Origin: Mycobacteriaceae bacterium
GTDB lineage: Bacteria > Actinomycetota > Actinomycetes > Mycobacteriales > Mycobacteriaceae
Direction: 5' to 3'
NCBI GenBank assembly: GCA_019749805.1
Contig: JAIEPH010000027.1
Span: 143,396-207,395 of the forward strand
DNA length: 64,000 bases
This document shows positions 39,388 to 47,044 of the stretch, one piece after another. The position numbers and the translations under genes were made by a program. Numbering within the stretch: the first letter of the stretch is position 1; the number at the start of each line of letters is the position of its first letter. The notes under the pieces were generated by a model, which was given only the letters and a program-made list of their open reading frames with translations, made no database searches and was not told the DNA's origin.

Positions 39388-39816
39388 TCAGCCGCGGTCA
39401 TTCGGGCTGGTCATCGCCGACCGGAGCACCTCGAAGTCGTGATCGTCGATGGTGAACACCCCTGCGCGGAACTTGTAGCCCCACCGCGAGGTGTCCTCGA
39501 TGAAGTTGAGCTTCTCGAGCAGGGGCCGGATGGGTGTCTCGGTGCATTCGAGGAAGTCGACGTTGCGGCGCCACGGCTGGAAGTCCGGCGTCACTTCGGT
39601 TTGATACGGCTCGTCGTCGGCGACTTGCCCGATGGCGGTGAAGGCCTGCAGTGGGTCGCCCTCGGGATAGTCCGTCTTCGGTGAGTAGAAGATGATCCAG
39701 TCGCCGCGTGCCATCTTGCGCAACATGTGCGGTCTGCCGTGGTTGGCCTGCGTGAAGCGTCCGCGTACCCCGCGCTCGACGTGGCCACGGCTGACCGTGT
39801 TTATCCAGTTCGTCAT
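39388..39816 (-). CDS. EVE domain-containing protein (UPF0310 family)
   Basis: The 142-residue protein is a single EVE domain: TNWINTVSRGHVERGVRGRF, KMARGDWIIFYSPKTDYPEG and CTETPIRPLLEKLNFIEDTS are characteristic. EVE/YTH-like domains bind modified bases in DNA or RNA and are widespread in restriction and RNA-modification contexts. Here no restriction gene is adjacent. The M. smegmatis and M. tuberculosis counterparts are annotated UPF0310. Confidence 0.85.
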   Translation of the reverse strand: MTNWINTVSRGHVERGVRGRFTQANHGRPHMLRKMARGDWIIFYSPKTDYPEGDPLQAFTAIGQVADDEPYQTEVTPDFQPWRRNVDFLECTETPIRPLLEKLNFIEDTSRWGYKFRAGVFTIDDHDFEVLRSAMTSPNDRG

Positions 39817-39869
39817 GACTCGAACGCTAAGTGCGGGTACCGACGGGACCGGTGCTTGTTTGCGCTGCC

Positions 39870-39878
39870 TGTGGATAA
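39870..39878 (-). promoter_or_regulatory. DnaA-box nonamer outside oriC
   Basis: TGTGGATAA, minus-strand TTATCCACA, is a perfect DnaA box in the divergent gap between the EVE gene (39816) and the small L12-like gene (39894). It is a single isolated site; function is speculative. Confidence 0.35.
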
Positions 39879-39899
39879 CTGCGGTGACACACTGTGCCG

Positions 39900-40142
39900 G
39901 TGACCACGACCAACGACATCTACGAGCGCCTCGGCGTACTCGAGCAGCTCGTCAAGCACCTGTACGAGCAGACGGGCGTGCCGATGCCCAACCCTGCGGC
40001 GATCGCCCGTAACGAAGCGCCGCCTCGCGTCCGCGAACTGGTCGCGGCGGGGAACAAGATCGGCGCCATCAAGGCCTATCGCGAAGAGATGAACGTCGAT
40101 CTGGCCACCGCTACCCGCGCTGTCGAGGCACTGTACGGCTAG
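39900..40142 (+). CDS. Small protein with a ribosomal L7/L12 C-terminal-like domain
   Basis: This short protein of 80 residues (82 if the GTG at 39894 is used) has an N-terminal helix with IYERLGVLEQLVKHLYEQTG. A C-terminal segment follows, VRELVAAGNKIGAIKAYREE, then MNVDLATATRAVEAL, which resembles the L7/L12 C-terminal fold (helix-turn-helix with GNKIxAIKxYRE). Such L12-like stand-alone proteins occur in actinobacteria without known role. It overlaps the convergent DUF5313 gene by 4 bases. Confidence 0.7.
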   Translation: MTTTNDIYERLGVLEQLVKHLYEQTGVPMPNPAAIARNEAPPRVRELVAAGNKIGAIKAYREEMNVDLATATRAVEALYG

Positions 40143-40549
40143 AACGGGCTGCTGTTGGACTGCCAGCGCGCCTCTTCCGGACGCGGCCCGTACTTGCGGG
40201 CGTAGGCCTCGTGCATGGCGGCGTCCCTCTTGCGCTTGATTTCGTCGACCAGGTTGGGGTCCAGATTGTGCTGCGCGAGCCGGTGCCTGCGCCACACCTT
40301 GTTCAGCGCCAGCGACATCAGGATCGCCCAGATGTAGATCGGCACCGTCATCTCGATATGCACGTACAGCGACGCGGGCAGCAGCCAGAACGGAGCGAGC
40401 ACCAGCAGTGGCGGGATCGCCATGCGGATCATGTGCCGACGGACTGCGCCGTGGTCGGCAAGATCGTGAGCCACCCACTCGCGCATGGAGTCCGGCAGCC
40501 GCCTTCCGTAGCAGTAGGCGAGGTACTGCAGGGGGCCAGGCTTGTTCAT
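40139..40549 (-). CDS. DUF5313 family membrane protein
   Basis: The 136-residue protein begins MNKPGPLQYLAYCYGRRLPD, the DUF5313 signature in mycobacteria. Two transmembrane helices follow (MAIPPLLVLAPFWLLPASLY and TVPIYIWAILMSLALNKVW), with a basic C-terminal tail. It overlaps the marR start region by four bases in the same operon. Function unknown. Confidence 0.85.
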   Translation of the reverse strand: MNKPGPLQYLAYCYGRRLPDSMREWVAHDLADHGAVRRHMIRMAIPPLLVLAPFWLLPASLYVHIEMTVPIYIWAILMSLALNKVWRRHRLAQHNLDPNLVDEIKRKRDAAMHEAYARKYGPRPEEARWQSNSSPF

Positions 40550-41043
40550 CGGGAGTCCTTCCCTTCGTCGAGCGTGCCCGCCGCCAGCGCCGCGGCGTTG
40601 ACCCGGGTGAGAACATCGTGCAGCCGCTCGAGCTCGTCAAGCCCGACGCCGAGCCGCTCCACGACCGCCGGCGGAATCTTCAGGGCTCGCCGGCGCAGCT
40701 GAATCCCCGCCTTCGTAAGGTCGACATCGGTCGCGCGTTCATCGGCCGCGCTGCGCGTGCGGGTGATCAACCCCAGCGCGTCCAGCCGCTTCAGCATCGG
40801 TGAGAGGGTCGCCGAATCCAGTTGTAGCGCAGTGGCAATCGCCTTGACCGACATCGGCCGATCGGCATTGGACTTGTGGTTGTCCCACAGCGCGAGCATC
40901 ACGAGGTACTGCGGATGGGTGAGGCCCAGCGGTTCGAGCAGCGGGCGGTACACCGCCAGCACCGCGCGGTTGGTCACCGCCAGCGCGAAGCACACCTGCC
41001 GTTCGAGGGCCAGGGGATCGATGTCTGCCTCGACGACCGTCAT
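40546..41043 (-). CDS. MarR-family transcriptional regulator
   Basis: The 165-residue protein has the winged helix-turn-helix of MarR proteins at about residues 45-105 (LTHPQYLVMLALWDNHKSNA, SVKAIATALQLDSATLSPML, KRLDALGLITRTRSAADERA). It is divergent from the carboxyltransferase gene across 78 bases that contain a 22-bp imperfect palindrome, its likely operator. The ligand is unknown; some organic-hydroperoxide MarR proteins (OhrR) keep a reactive N-terminal cysteine, and a Cys is present near residue 18 (QVCFALAVTNRA), so a redox role is possible. Confidence 0.88.
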   Translation of the reverse strand: MTVVEADIDPLALERQVCFALAVTNRAVLAVYRPLLEPLGLTHPQYLVMLALWDNHKSNADRPMSVKAIATALQLDSATLSPMLKRLDALGLITRTRSAADERATDVDLTKAGIQLRRRALKIPPAVVERLGVGLDELERLHDVLTRVNAAALAAGTLDEGKDSR

Positions 41044-41060
41044 GACATCATTATAGGCCC

Positions 41061-41082
41061 ATTAGATAGGGCACTAACTAAT
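41061..41082. promoter_or_regulatory. Candidate MarR operator palindrome
   Basis: These 22 bases (ends ATTAG...CTAAT) pair in 9 of 11 symmetric positions. They are A+T-rich within a GC-rich genome and sit between the divergent marR (start 41043) and carboxyltransferase (start 41122). Size and symmetry fit a MarR dimer site that could repress both promoters. Confidence 0.65.
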
Positions 41083-41121
41083 CGGGTGCTACATATCACA
41101 GCTTGTTAGCATCACCACGCC

Positions 41122-42690
41122 ATGTCTGACGAGCCGATCCGCGCCGACTATGCGGAGTTGCTGCAGCGCCGAGCCCTGACCGAGGACGCTGCACGCCCGG
41201 ACGCCGTCGAGCGCAGGCGCGCCCGCAACGGCCGTACCGCCAGGGAAAACATCGCCGACCTCGTCGACGCGGACTCGTTCGTCGAATACGGCCGCTTCGC
41301 GATCGCCGCCCAGCGCCACCGTCGCGACCTCGCCGACCTGATCGCCCGCACCCCCGGCGACGGACTCGTGGCGGGTACGGCCCGCGTCAACGGCGACCTG
41401 TTCGGCGCCGAGCGCGCCGCCTGCGCCGTGCTGTCGTATGACTACACGGTTCTCGCGGGTACCCAGGGCGCACTGGGCCACCGCAAGAAGGACCGCCTCT
41501 TCGAACTCATCGAGCGCATGCGGCTACCGACCGTCTTCTTCGCCGAGGGCGGTGGCGGCCGACCCGGCGACACCGACTACCCCACCGTCTCCGCGCTCGA
41601 CGCCCGCGCGTTCAAGCTGTGGGCGGCGCTGTCGGGTCTGGTGCCGCGCATAGCGGTCGTCAAGGGCCGTTGCTTCGCAGGCAACGCCGTCATCGCGGGC
41701 TGCTCGGACCTGATCGTCGCCACCGAGGACACCTCGCTCGGAATGGGCGGGCCGGCGATGATCGCGGGCGGTGGACTCGGTGACGTCCACCCCGACGAGG
41801 TCGGCCCGATCAGCATGCAGGAGCCCAACGGCGTGGTCGACGTCGTCGTCGCCGACGAGGCAGAAGCCGTGGCCGTGACCAAACGCCTACTCTCCTACTT
41901 CCAGGGCGCGACGGCGCCGGGTGCCGCGGGTGACCAAACAGCCTTACGCACAATGGTTCCCGAGCGGGCCCGCCGCGCATTTCCGGTGGCGCCGGTCATC
42001 GAGACGCTGGCCGACGAGGGATCGGTGACGTTCTTGCGGCCGCGCTTCGCCGCCGAGATGGTGACGGCACTGGCCCGCATCGACGGCCGCGCGGTGGGTG
42101 TCGTCGCGAACAACAGCATGGTGATGGCCGGCGCGATCACGGCGGCCGCATCCGACAAGGCGGCGCGGTTCCTGCAACTGTGCGACGCGTTCGGACTGCC
42201 CGTCGTCTCGCTGATCGACTGCCCGGGGTACATGGTGGGTCCGGCGGCCGAGGCCGAAGCGCTGGTGCGCCGTGCGTCGCGCATGCTGGTCGCCGGAGCC
42301 GCGCTGAGCGTGCCCCTCGTGGCCGTCGTGCTACGCCGCGGTTATGGACTCGGCGCTCAGGCGATGCTGGGCGGCAGCCTGCACGAACCGGTGCTCACAA
42401 TGGCTTGGGCGGGAGCACATCTCGGGCCGATGGGCCTCGAGGGTGCGGTCCGGCTGGGGCTCCGCAAGGAACTCGAGGCGATCGCCGACGATGAGGAACG
42501 AGAAGAACGGGTGCGCCAGGCCACCGCGGCGGCCCAGGAGCATGCCAAGGCGCTCAACGCCGCTCAGCTCTTCGAGATCGATGACGTCATCGACCCGGCT
42601 GACACCCGCAGGCTCATCGTCGACACGCTGAACGCCGCCACCATGCATGAACCGCGCCGGACGGATCGACGTTTCGTCGACACCTGGTGA
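41122..42690 (+). CDS. Acyl-CoA carboxylase beta subunit-like carboxyltransferase
   Basis: The 522-residue protein belongs to the carboxyl-transferase family (AccD / propionyl-CoA carboxylase beta). Crotonase-fold N- and C-halves are seen, with FFAEGGGGRPGDTDYPTVSA, the oxyanion-type glycines in GRCFAGNAVIAGCSDLIVA, and the C-half QLCDAFGLPVVSLIDCPGYM and RRGYGLGAQAMLGG. No biotin carboxylase subunit is adjacent, so it must use one encoded elsewhere. The divergent MarR gene is the probable regulator. Confidence 0.88.
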   Translation: MSDEPIRADYAELLQRRALTEDAARPDAVERRRARNGRTARENIADLVDADSFVEYGRFAIAAQRHRRDLADLIARTPGDGLVAGTARVNGDLFGAERAACAVLSYDYTVLAGTQGALGHRKKDRLFELIERMRLPTVFFAEGGGGRPGDTDYPTVSALDARAFKLWAALSGLVPRIAVVKGRCFAGNAVIAGCSDLIVATEDTSLGMGGPAMIAGGGLGDVHPDEVGPISMQEPNGVVDVVVADEAEAVAVTKRLLSYFQGATAPGAAGDQTALRTMVPERARRAFPVAPVIETLADEGSVTFLRPRFAAEMVTALARIDGRAVGVVANNSMVMAGAITAAASDKAARFLQLCDAFGLPVVSLIDCPGYMVGPAAEAEALVRRASRMLVAGAALSVPLVAVVLRRGYGLGAQAMLGGSLHEPVLTMAWAGAHLGPMGLEGAVRLGLRKELEAIADDEEREERVRQATAAAQEHAKALNAAQLFEIDDVIDPADTRRLIVDTLNAATMHEPRRTDRRFVDTW

Positions 42691-42697
42691 TCGCCCC

Positions 42698-42720
42698 CTG
42701 CCGACCCCACGACGCGGCAG
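42698..42720. terminator. Candidate short bidirectional hairpin
   Basis: CTGCCG (42698-42703) and CGGCAG (42715-42720) form a perfect six-base stem with an 11-base loop in the convergent gap between the carboxyltransferase and whiB5. Weak for a terminator, but correctly placed. Confidence 0.3.
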
Positions 42721-42734
42721 CGGGAGATCGGCGG

Positions 42735-43028
42735 TCAGGCGATTTCCGCGTAGTAGTAGCGGCGGGGCCGCACCACTTCTCCGTTGCGCTCGGCGAGCGA
42801 CTTCAGTTGGCGCAGGGCAAACGACCGCCCGCGCCCGCTCTCGGGAATGACGATGCCCGCCCACAGACCTTCCGCCCGCGGCAGCTCGCACGCTTCACGG
42901 GCGCATAGCCAGCGCCTGGGGCATGCCCTGCAGATCGCCTTGGCCTCTTCGTCGGCTGACGTCGTCCACCGCTCGGGGTCGCGCGTGCAGGCGCCGACGG
43001 GTGTCTCGTCCCAGTGTGTTGAGTTCAT
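42735..43028 (-). CDS. whiB5: WhiB-family iron-sulfur transcriptional regulator WhiB5
   Basis: The 97-residue protein has the four WhiB cysteines at 14, 33, 36 and 42 (GACTRD and CRACPRRWLC) that bind a 4Fe-4S cluster, followed by EGLWAGIVIPESGR, in which the WhiB turn is GLWAG and not GVWGG. The pattern PRRWLCAREA and the tail RGRSFALRQLKSLAERNGEV match M. tuberculosis WhiB5, which affects ESX-2/ESX-4 and redox genes. ATG 43028 gives the family N-terminus. Confidence 0.88.
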   Translation of the reverse strand: MNSTHWDETPVGACTRDPERWTTSADEEAKAICRACPRRWLCAREACELPRAEGLWAGIVIPESGRGRSFALRQLKSLAERNGEVVRPRRYYYAEIA

Positions 43029-43386
43029 CCGAACCCCTCCTTGTCCGCTCTGCGGCTGCTGCACCGCGGTGTCGCCAAGTTAGCGCACAAACCGTAGCGA
43101 TGCAACAGTTAGCGCTACGACTAAGCTGGTCTGGTGGCACCGAGCGCCTGTCGGGAGATGCGCATTTGCGCCACAGAACGCGAGCTGAACAGCCCATAAA
43201 GGCGTTACGATCGCTGGACCCGACCGTCTCGAAACCGTAGCGCTGATGCGGTGCCGGTGGAGATAAAGACATAGCTTTGCCACAGATCCACGCGCACCAC
43301 GCGGCCCCAAGTCGTAGCGGTGGATCCAGCGGCCGATAGGATTGCGTCGCCGCTCCGCCCCGTGAGTTCTCAAGGAATGCCCGTTG
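43029..43386. other. Gap between whiB5 and the HTH gene
   Basis: This 358-base divergent intergenic region has no supported gene. It holds two copies of an 11-base word AAACCGTAGCG (43089-43099 and 43232-43242, same orientation) and several further TAGCG words near 43081-43116. These could be regulator sites for whiB5 or the HTH gene. No clear promoter was placed. Confidence 0.45.
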
Positions 43387-44106
43387 ATGACCGACCCGGA
43401 GTCGATCGAGGTGCTCGACGAGGGGATGCGGCGTGCCGGTGCGGCCGCGGCGGCCCGTCGTCGCGAACTCGACATCAGCCAGCGCAGCCTGGCGACCGAC
43501 GGGATCATCAACGCCGGCGCGCTCATCGCGTTCGAGAAGGGCCGCAGCTGGCCGCGTGAACGCACTCGAGCAAAGCTCGAAGAGGTGCTGCAATGGCCGC
43601 CGGGAACGATCGCGCGGTTGCGGCGGGGCGAGCCCGTCGCAGCCGAGCCGCGCGTCGAAACCCCCGCCGATACCGGCGATGACATTCCCTTGATTGCGCA
43701 GGCGCTCGTCACCGCGGTCAACACCTTCGCCACCGCGATCGAGGCACTGCCACCCGTCGACGATCCAGAGTTCACGCCCCGCGCCACGAAGATCCTTGGG
43801 GACTTGCGTCAGCTCGAGGCCGTCGCTGCCCGGGCGGCCCGCATCAGCAAGGTGTCACCGGCGTTGATCAAGGCGTTGAGCGCGGTGCGCACCCGCTACG
43901 ACGAACTCATGCTCCGGGCCGCCCGCGCGCCGCAAGCCACCGTCGGCCAGCGGCTGTACGCCGCGAGGCGCGGCGCGAACCTGACCATCCTCGAAACTGC
44001 CCAGGCGGCAGGGGTTTCCGAAGAAGATGTGATACGCGCCGAGGCGGAAGAGCCAGTGTCACCGGCAGCCGTCCAGGAAATCGAATCGTTGATCGAGCAG
44101 CTGTGA
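43387..44106 (+). CDS. Helix-turn-helix protein, conserved in mycobacteria
   Basis: The 239-residue protein carries an N-terminal Xre-type helix-turn-helix at about residues 17-65 (AARRRELDISQRSLATDGII, FEKGRSWPRERTRAKLEEVL). A second HTH-like unit lies near the C-terminus (TVGQRLYAARRGANLTILET, then AQAAGVSEEDVIRAE). Between them is a helical region. The upstream TTG at 43384 is less likely than ATG 43387. It converges with the MinD-like gene at the edge of the ESX-1 cluster, so an ESX-linked regulator is possible but unproven. Confidence 0.75.
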   Translation: MTDPESIEVLDEGMRRAGAAAAARRRELDISQRSLATDGIINAGALIAFEKGRSWPRERTRAKLEEVLQWPPGTIARLRRGEPVAAEPRVETPADTGDDIPLIAQALVTAVNTFATAIEALPPVDDPEFTPRATKILGDLRQLEAVAARAARISKVSPALIKALSAVRTRYDELMLRAARAPQATVGQRLYAARRGANLTILETAQAAGVSEEDVIRAEAEEPVSPAAVQEIESLIEQL

Positions 44107-44113
44107 GGAATCG

Positions 44114-45583
44114 TCAGTAGCGCTCGCGGTTGCGGTCGTCGTGGGTGGGGTAGAAGTCGGCCAGCGCCGCGGCGATCTCGATGAAGCGCCGCCTCGTCGC
44201 CGGTGACATCTCGCGCGTGCGGTCGATCACGCCGCCCGGCCGCAGATGCCCGTCGAAGGGGACCTCGACAACCCTCTGTCCCTGACTCGAGAACTGTTGC
44301 GCCAGGATCGAACGCGTCCGCTTGTCGGCGTGCCCGTCGGAGTCGTTGAGCACGATCACGGTGCGCTGCAGCAGACTGTTGAGCCCGCGGGCAGCCAGCC
44401 AGTCCAGTGTCTGGCCGGCCGCCGCCGCACCGTCGACCCACGGCGATGAGACCACGACCAACGCGTCGAGGTCGCGCAGCACCTCCTGAGTGACCGGGGT
44501 GTCCATGGTGGAGCTGCAGTCGACGATCGAGATGGTGAAGTACCGGTCGAGCCGCGAGGTCGCCTCTCGGTAGATCGCCGGATCCAGGACCCGTCGACGC
44601 GCGGGCGTTCCCTCGCCGGCGAGGACGAACAGCCCAGCCGCGTTGTTGCCGACGCGGCTGCGGACGTCGGCGAAGGTCTCCAGGTGCTGGTCGGCCGCCA
44701 GCTCCCAGTAGGAGCCCTGCGCCCGGGGGTCGACGCGGCTGCCGAGCTTCCCGAACGCGGTGTCGGCGTCGATGGCGACCACCCGGTCGTCTTGGCGCAA
44801 TTCGGCGATGACCGATCCGATGCTGGCCGACACCGTCGTCTTCCCGACGCCGCCCTTGCCCATCACGCCGACCTTGAAGTGGCCGCGCAGTCCCGACCGG
44901 ACCTTGTCCTCGAGTTGGGCCTGGCGGATCTCCTCGGGGCTCTGGCCGAGGTTCACCAGACCGAACGTGGCCTTGTACAGCGCCAGACGCCACCCGCCGC
45001 CCGGCGGGGTGCGCCGCTGCGGCACGAGCTCGTCGGCGCGGATCCGGTCCGCGTATGAACCGCTCGGCGCCTGCGCTCCTTGCGATGCGGGACCGTAGCC
45101 GGGAGTCCATTGCGGCGCGGGCGGACCGCCAGGCGCCGGCGGCCGTGGGCCGTGCTGCGGCAGACGATCCGGCTGCGGGGGCGGCGTGGTCCACGGCGCG
45201 GTGTCGCCGCGGGTGGGCGGCAGAGGTCCGGTCTCGCGTGGTGTCCCCGGCGGGGGGCCGTACCGGGGATTGGGTTGACGGAAATTGCCGCCCGGCCGCT
45301 CGGGCTCTCTGAAAGGTGCGCTCGCCTCTGCCGTCGGCGCGACCGGTGCCCGGCTGACTTCCGTCGTCGTCCAGAGGTTCTCCTCGTCGGTGGCCCTGGT
45401 GTCGGACGGCGACGACGGAGGGATGTAGTCGACGGGAGGGCGCGGGGCCGCCGCTCCCCACGCGGGCGGGGCGGCCGGCCGTGCCGGTGGTGTCGGTTCC
45501 GGGTCGGCTGACGGTTCGAAATCGGTGTCTTCGGGACCGGTCCATCCGAGCTTTCTCCGCAATTCGTCATCGCGGTCGGTCAC
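44114..45583 (-). CDS. MinD/ParA-like ATPase with Pro-rich N-terminus (EspI-like)
   Basis: The 489-residue protein has a disordered Pro/Arg-rich N-terminal half (about residues 1-190). A MinD-like ATPase domain follows, with deviant Walker A MGKGGVGKTTVSASIGS near residue 245, IDADTAFGKLG and VDCSSTMDTPVTQEVL. A segment before it (LALYKATFGLVNLGQSPEEI) resembles the linker preceding the ATPase domain of EspI and other ESX-associated ATPases. It is distinct from espI at 58108. It overlaps nothing; 7 bases separate its stop from the HTH stop. Confidence 0.82.
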   Translation of the reverse strand: MTDRDDELRRKLGWTGPEDTDFEPSADPEPTPPARPAAPPAWGAAAPRPPVDYIPPSSPSDTRATDEENLWTTTEVSRAPVAPTAEASAPFREPERPGGNFRQPNPRYGPPPGTPRETGPLPPTRGDTAPWTTPPPQPDRLPQHGPRPPAPGGPPAPQWTPGYGPASQGAQAPSGSYADRIRADELVPQRRTPPGGGWRLALYKATFGLVNLGQSPEEIRQAQLEDKVRSGLRGHFKVGVMGKGGVGKTTVSASIGSVIAELRQDDRVVAIDADTAFGKLGSRVDPRAQGSYWELAADQHLETFADVRSRVGNNAAGLFVLAGEGTPARRRVLDPAIYREATSRLDRYFTISIVDCSSTMDTPVTQEVLRDLDALVVVSSPWVDGAAAAGQTLDWLAARGLNSLLQRTVIVLNDSDGHADKRTRSILAQQFSSQGQRVVEVPFDGHLRPGGVIDRTREMSPATRRRFIEIAAALADFYPTHDDRNRERY

Positions 45584-46059
45584 TGAGTGTCTCCTCGGAA
45601 TGTCGTGTCATGCGTGTGGCAGCCCCTTCCAAGTATCAACCAATCCACGGTGTGCAGCGCAAACGTGTCGGCCAGCGGACCTGTCGATGCGGCTAGCAAA
45701 TACGACTATCCGCGCAGCGATCCGTATGCGGCGGTGTCTGTCGACGTCGTCAGGTGCGCATCGGGGCGGTGTCGACGAGGCGCGTCCGTTCCCGGACACG
45801 GGCAGAGTTTGGATCCCGGCGTGGGCATCTCGCCGGTTCGCCAGAATGCGTCGGAAATGTCTGGAAATGCTGCTATCGACCGTGTACCCATTGCTGGGCT
45901 GGTCCGAGACCGCACCGGTGCAGGCCGTGGGCAAGCCAGAAATTGGTGACATCGGCGCCCCAGGACCGCTGGTACGCTTTCACCCGGCGCACGGGTCTAC
46001 CAGAAGGGGTCGAATGGCATGCGTGTGGTTCGTGGCAAAGCATCGGTGGTCGGTGACCA
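45584..46059. other. Gap upstream of the ESX-1 genes
   Basis: This 476-base region lies between the divergent MinD-like gene and the first ESX-1 gene. It should contain the ESX-1 promoter. Short frames on both strands have no family resemblance. I could not place -10/-35 elements, an EspR-type site or a PhoP-type direct repeat with confidence. Confidence 0.45.
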
Positions 46060-46737
46060 GTGACGCCCCGCAAGCAGGCGTCCGATGACACGCCCGACAC
46101 GAGCCTGCCACATGCAGACGGTTCGGACCTCTTGGATTTCGGCCAGCTGATCATCGCGGGCATGAGGTCGACGACGGGCGAGGGCGAGCCCGACGACGGC
46201 GCGCAGTTCGACAAAGGGCGCAAAGAATTCAGCATGGCCGGCCAGACGCTACGGTCGGCGGCCGCCGACGACCGGTGGGACGGCGCCGCAGCGCGCGCCT
46301 ACGCCGACCAGAACACCCGGCAACAAGGGCGAATCGAAACGATGGCCGACGCCGATCAGGCCGTCTTCACCGTCCTGGTCCGAGAAGCCTGTCAAATCAA
46401 GCTGCGCCGGGACACTCTTGAGGACCAGTCCGACGTTCTCGCCAGGACGAGCGACGCGACCCTTCCCCTGCAGTTCATTCCGCGTTACGGCGAGGCCGCC
46501 AAGTTGGCCATCGAGTCCACTGCGCTCTCGGGCGCGCTTCTCGCCAGCGCCCAGGCGCTGCAGGACTTGCACTCCGACGTGTCGGCCAACGCCGCCGAGC
46601 TTTCTCAGGCGGTCGGCCTATATGCCGGGGTCGCCGAGGGTGCCGGGCCGGAGCCGACTGGGCTACCGGCTCCGATGCCCGATAGCGTGAATCCGCCGGA
46701 AACCGAGTTTGGAGAAGGGGTCCATGTCGGGGGATGA
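46060..46737 (+). CDS. EspA/EspE-like ESX-1 secretion-associated protein
   Basis: This 225-residue protein has an N-terminal EspA/EspE-type helical region (SDLLDFGQLIIAGMRSTTGE, WDGAAARAYADQNTRQQGRI) with a WDG turn that resembles the WXG motif, and a Pro-rich tail. It is shorter than EspE (about 400). The position upstream of the espF-like gene and espG1 matches the espE slot of the M. smegmatis locus. Start GTG 46060. It is a probable ESX-1 substrate paired with the next gene. Confidence 0.72.
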   Translation: MTPRKQASDDTPDTSLPHADGSDLLDFGQLIIAGMRSTTGEGEPDDGAQFDKGRKEFSMAGQTLRSAAADDRWDGAAARAYADQNTRQQGRIETMADADQAVFTVLVREACQIKLRRDTLEDQSDVLARTSDATLPLQFIPRYGEAAKLAIESTALSGALLASAQALQDLHSDVSANAAELSQAVGLYAGVAEGAGPEPTGLPAPMPDSVNPPETEFGEGVHVGG

Positions 46738-47044
46738 CTTGCGCGTGACAACGGCGCACCTTGACGAACTGACCGTCCAACAGGTGCGGGCCGCCGCAGA
46801 AACCAGATCCGCGACCCTTCTCACCGACGGCGTCGACGCCGCGGTGCGATCCACCCACGGCGTCATCGCGTCGGCGACGGCCGGCGCCGTCAGCGACATC
46901 GTCGCGGCGCGTCGCGCCGCGGGCATGAAGATCGCCGCGATCTCCGACGACCTCGGGCTCAAATTGCACGACGCCGTTCGGCGCTATGACCAGGCCGATG
47001 ATGCGACGGGCCGCGTGCTGGATGGGCAGGTGAAGCCACGATGA
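46724..47044 (+). CDS. EspF/EspC-like small ESX-1 substrate (DUF2580)
   Basis: The 106-residue helical protein has the ESX secretion motif Tyr88-x3-Asp92 (YDQAD) near its C-terminus. This matches the EspC/EspF/DUF2580 type, which pairs with an EspA/EspE-like partner for export. ATG 46724 follows GGAGAAGGGG (46711-46720) and overlaps the upstream gene by 14 bases. The stop overlaps espG1 by ATGA, so the three genes are coupled. Confidence 0.75.
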   Translation: MSGDDLRVTTAHLDELTVQQVRAAAETRSATLLTDGVDAAVRSTHGVIASATAGAVSDIVAARRAAGMKIAAISDDLGLKLHDAVRRYDQADDATGRVLDGQVKPR

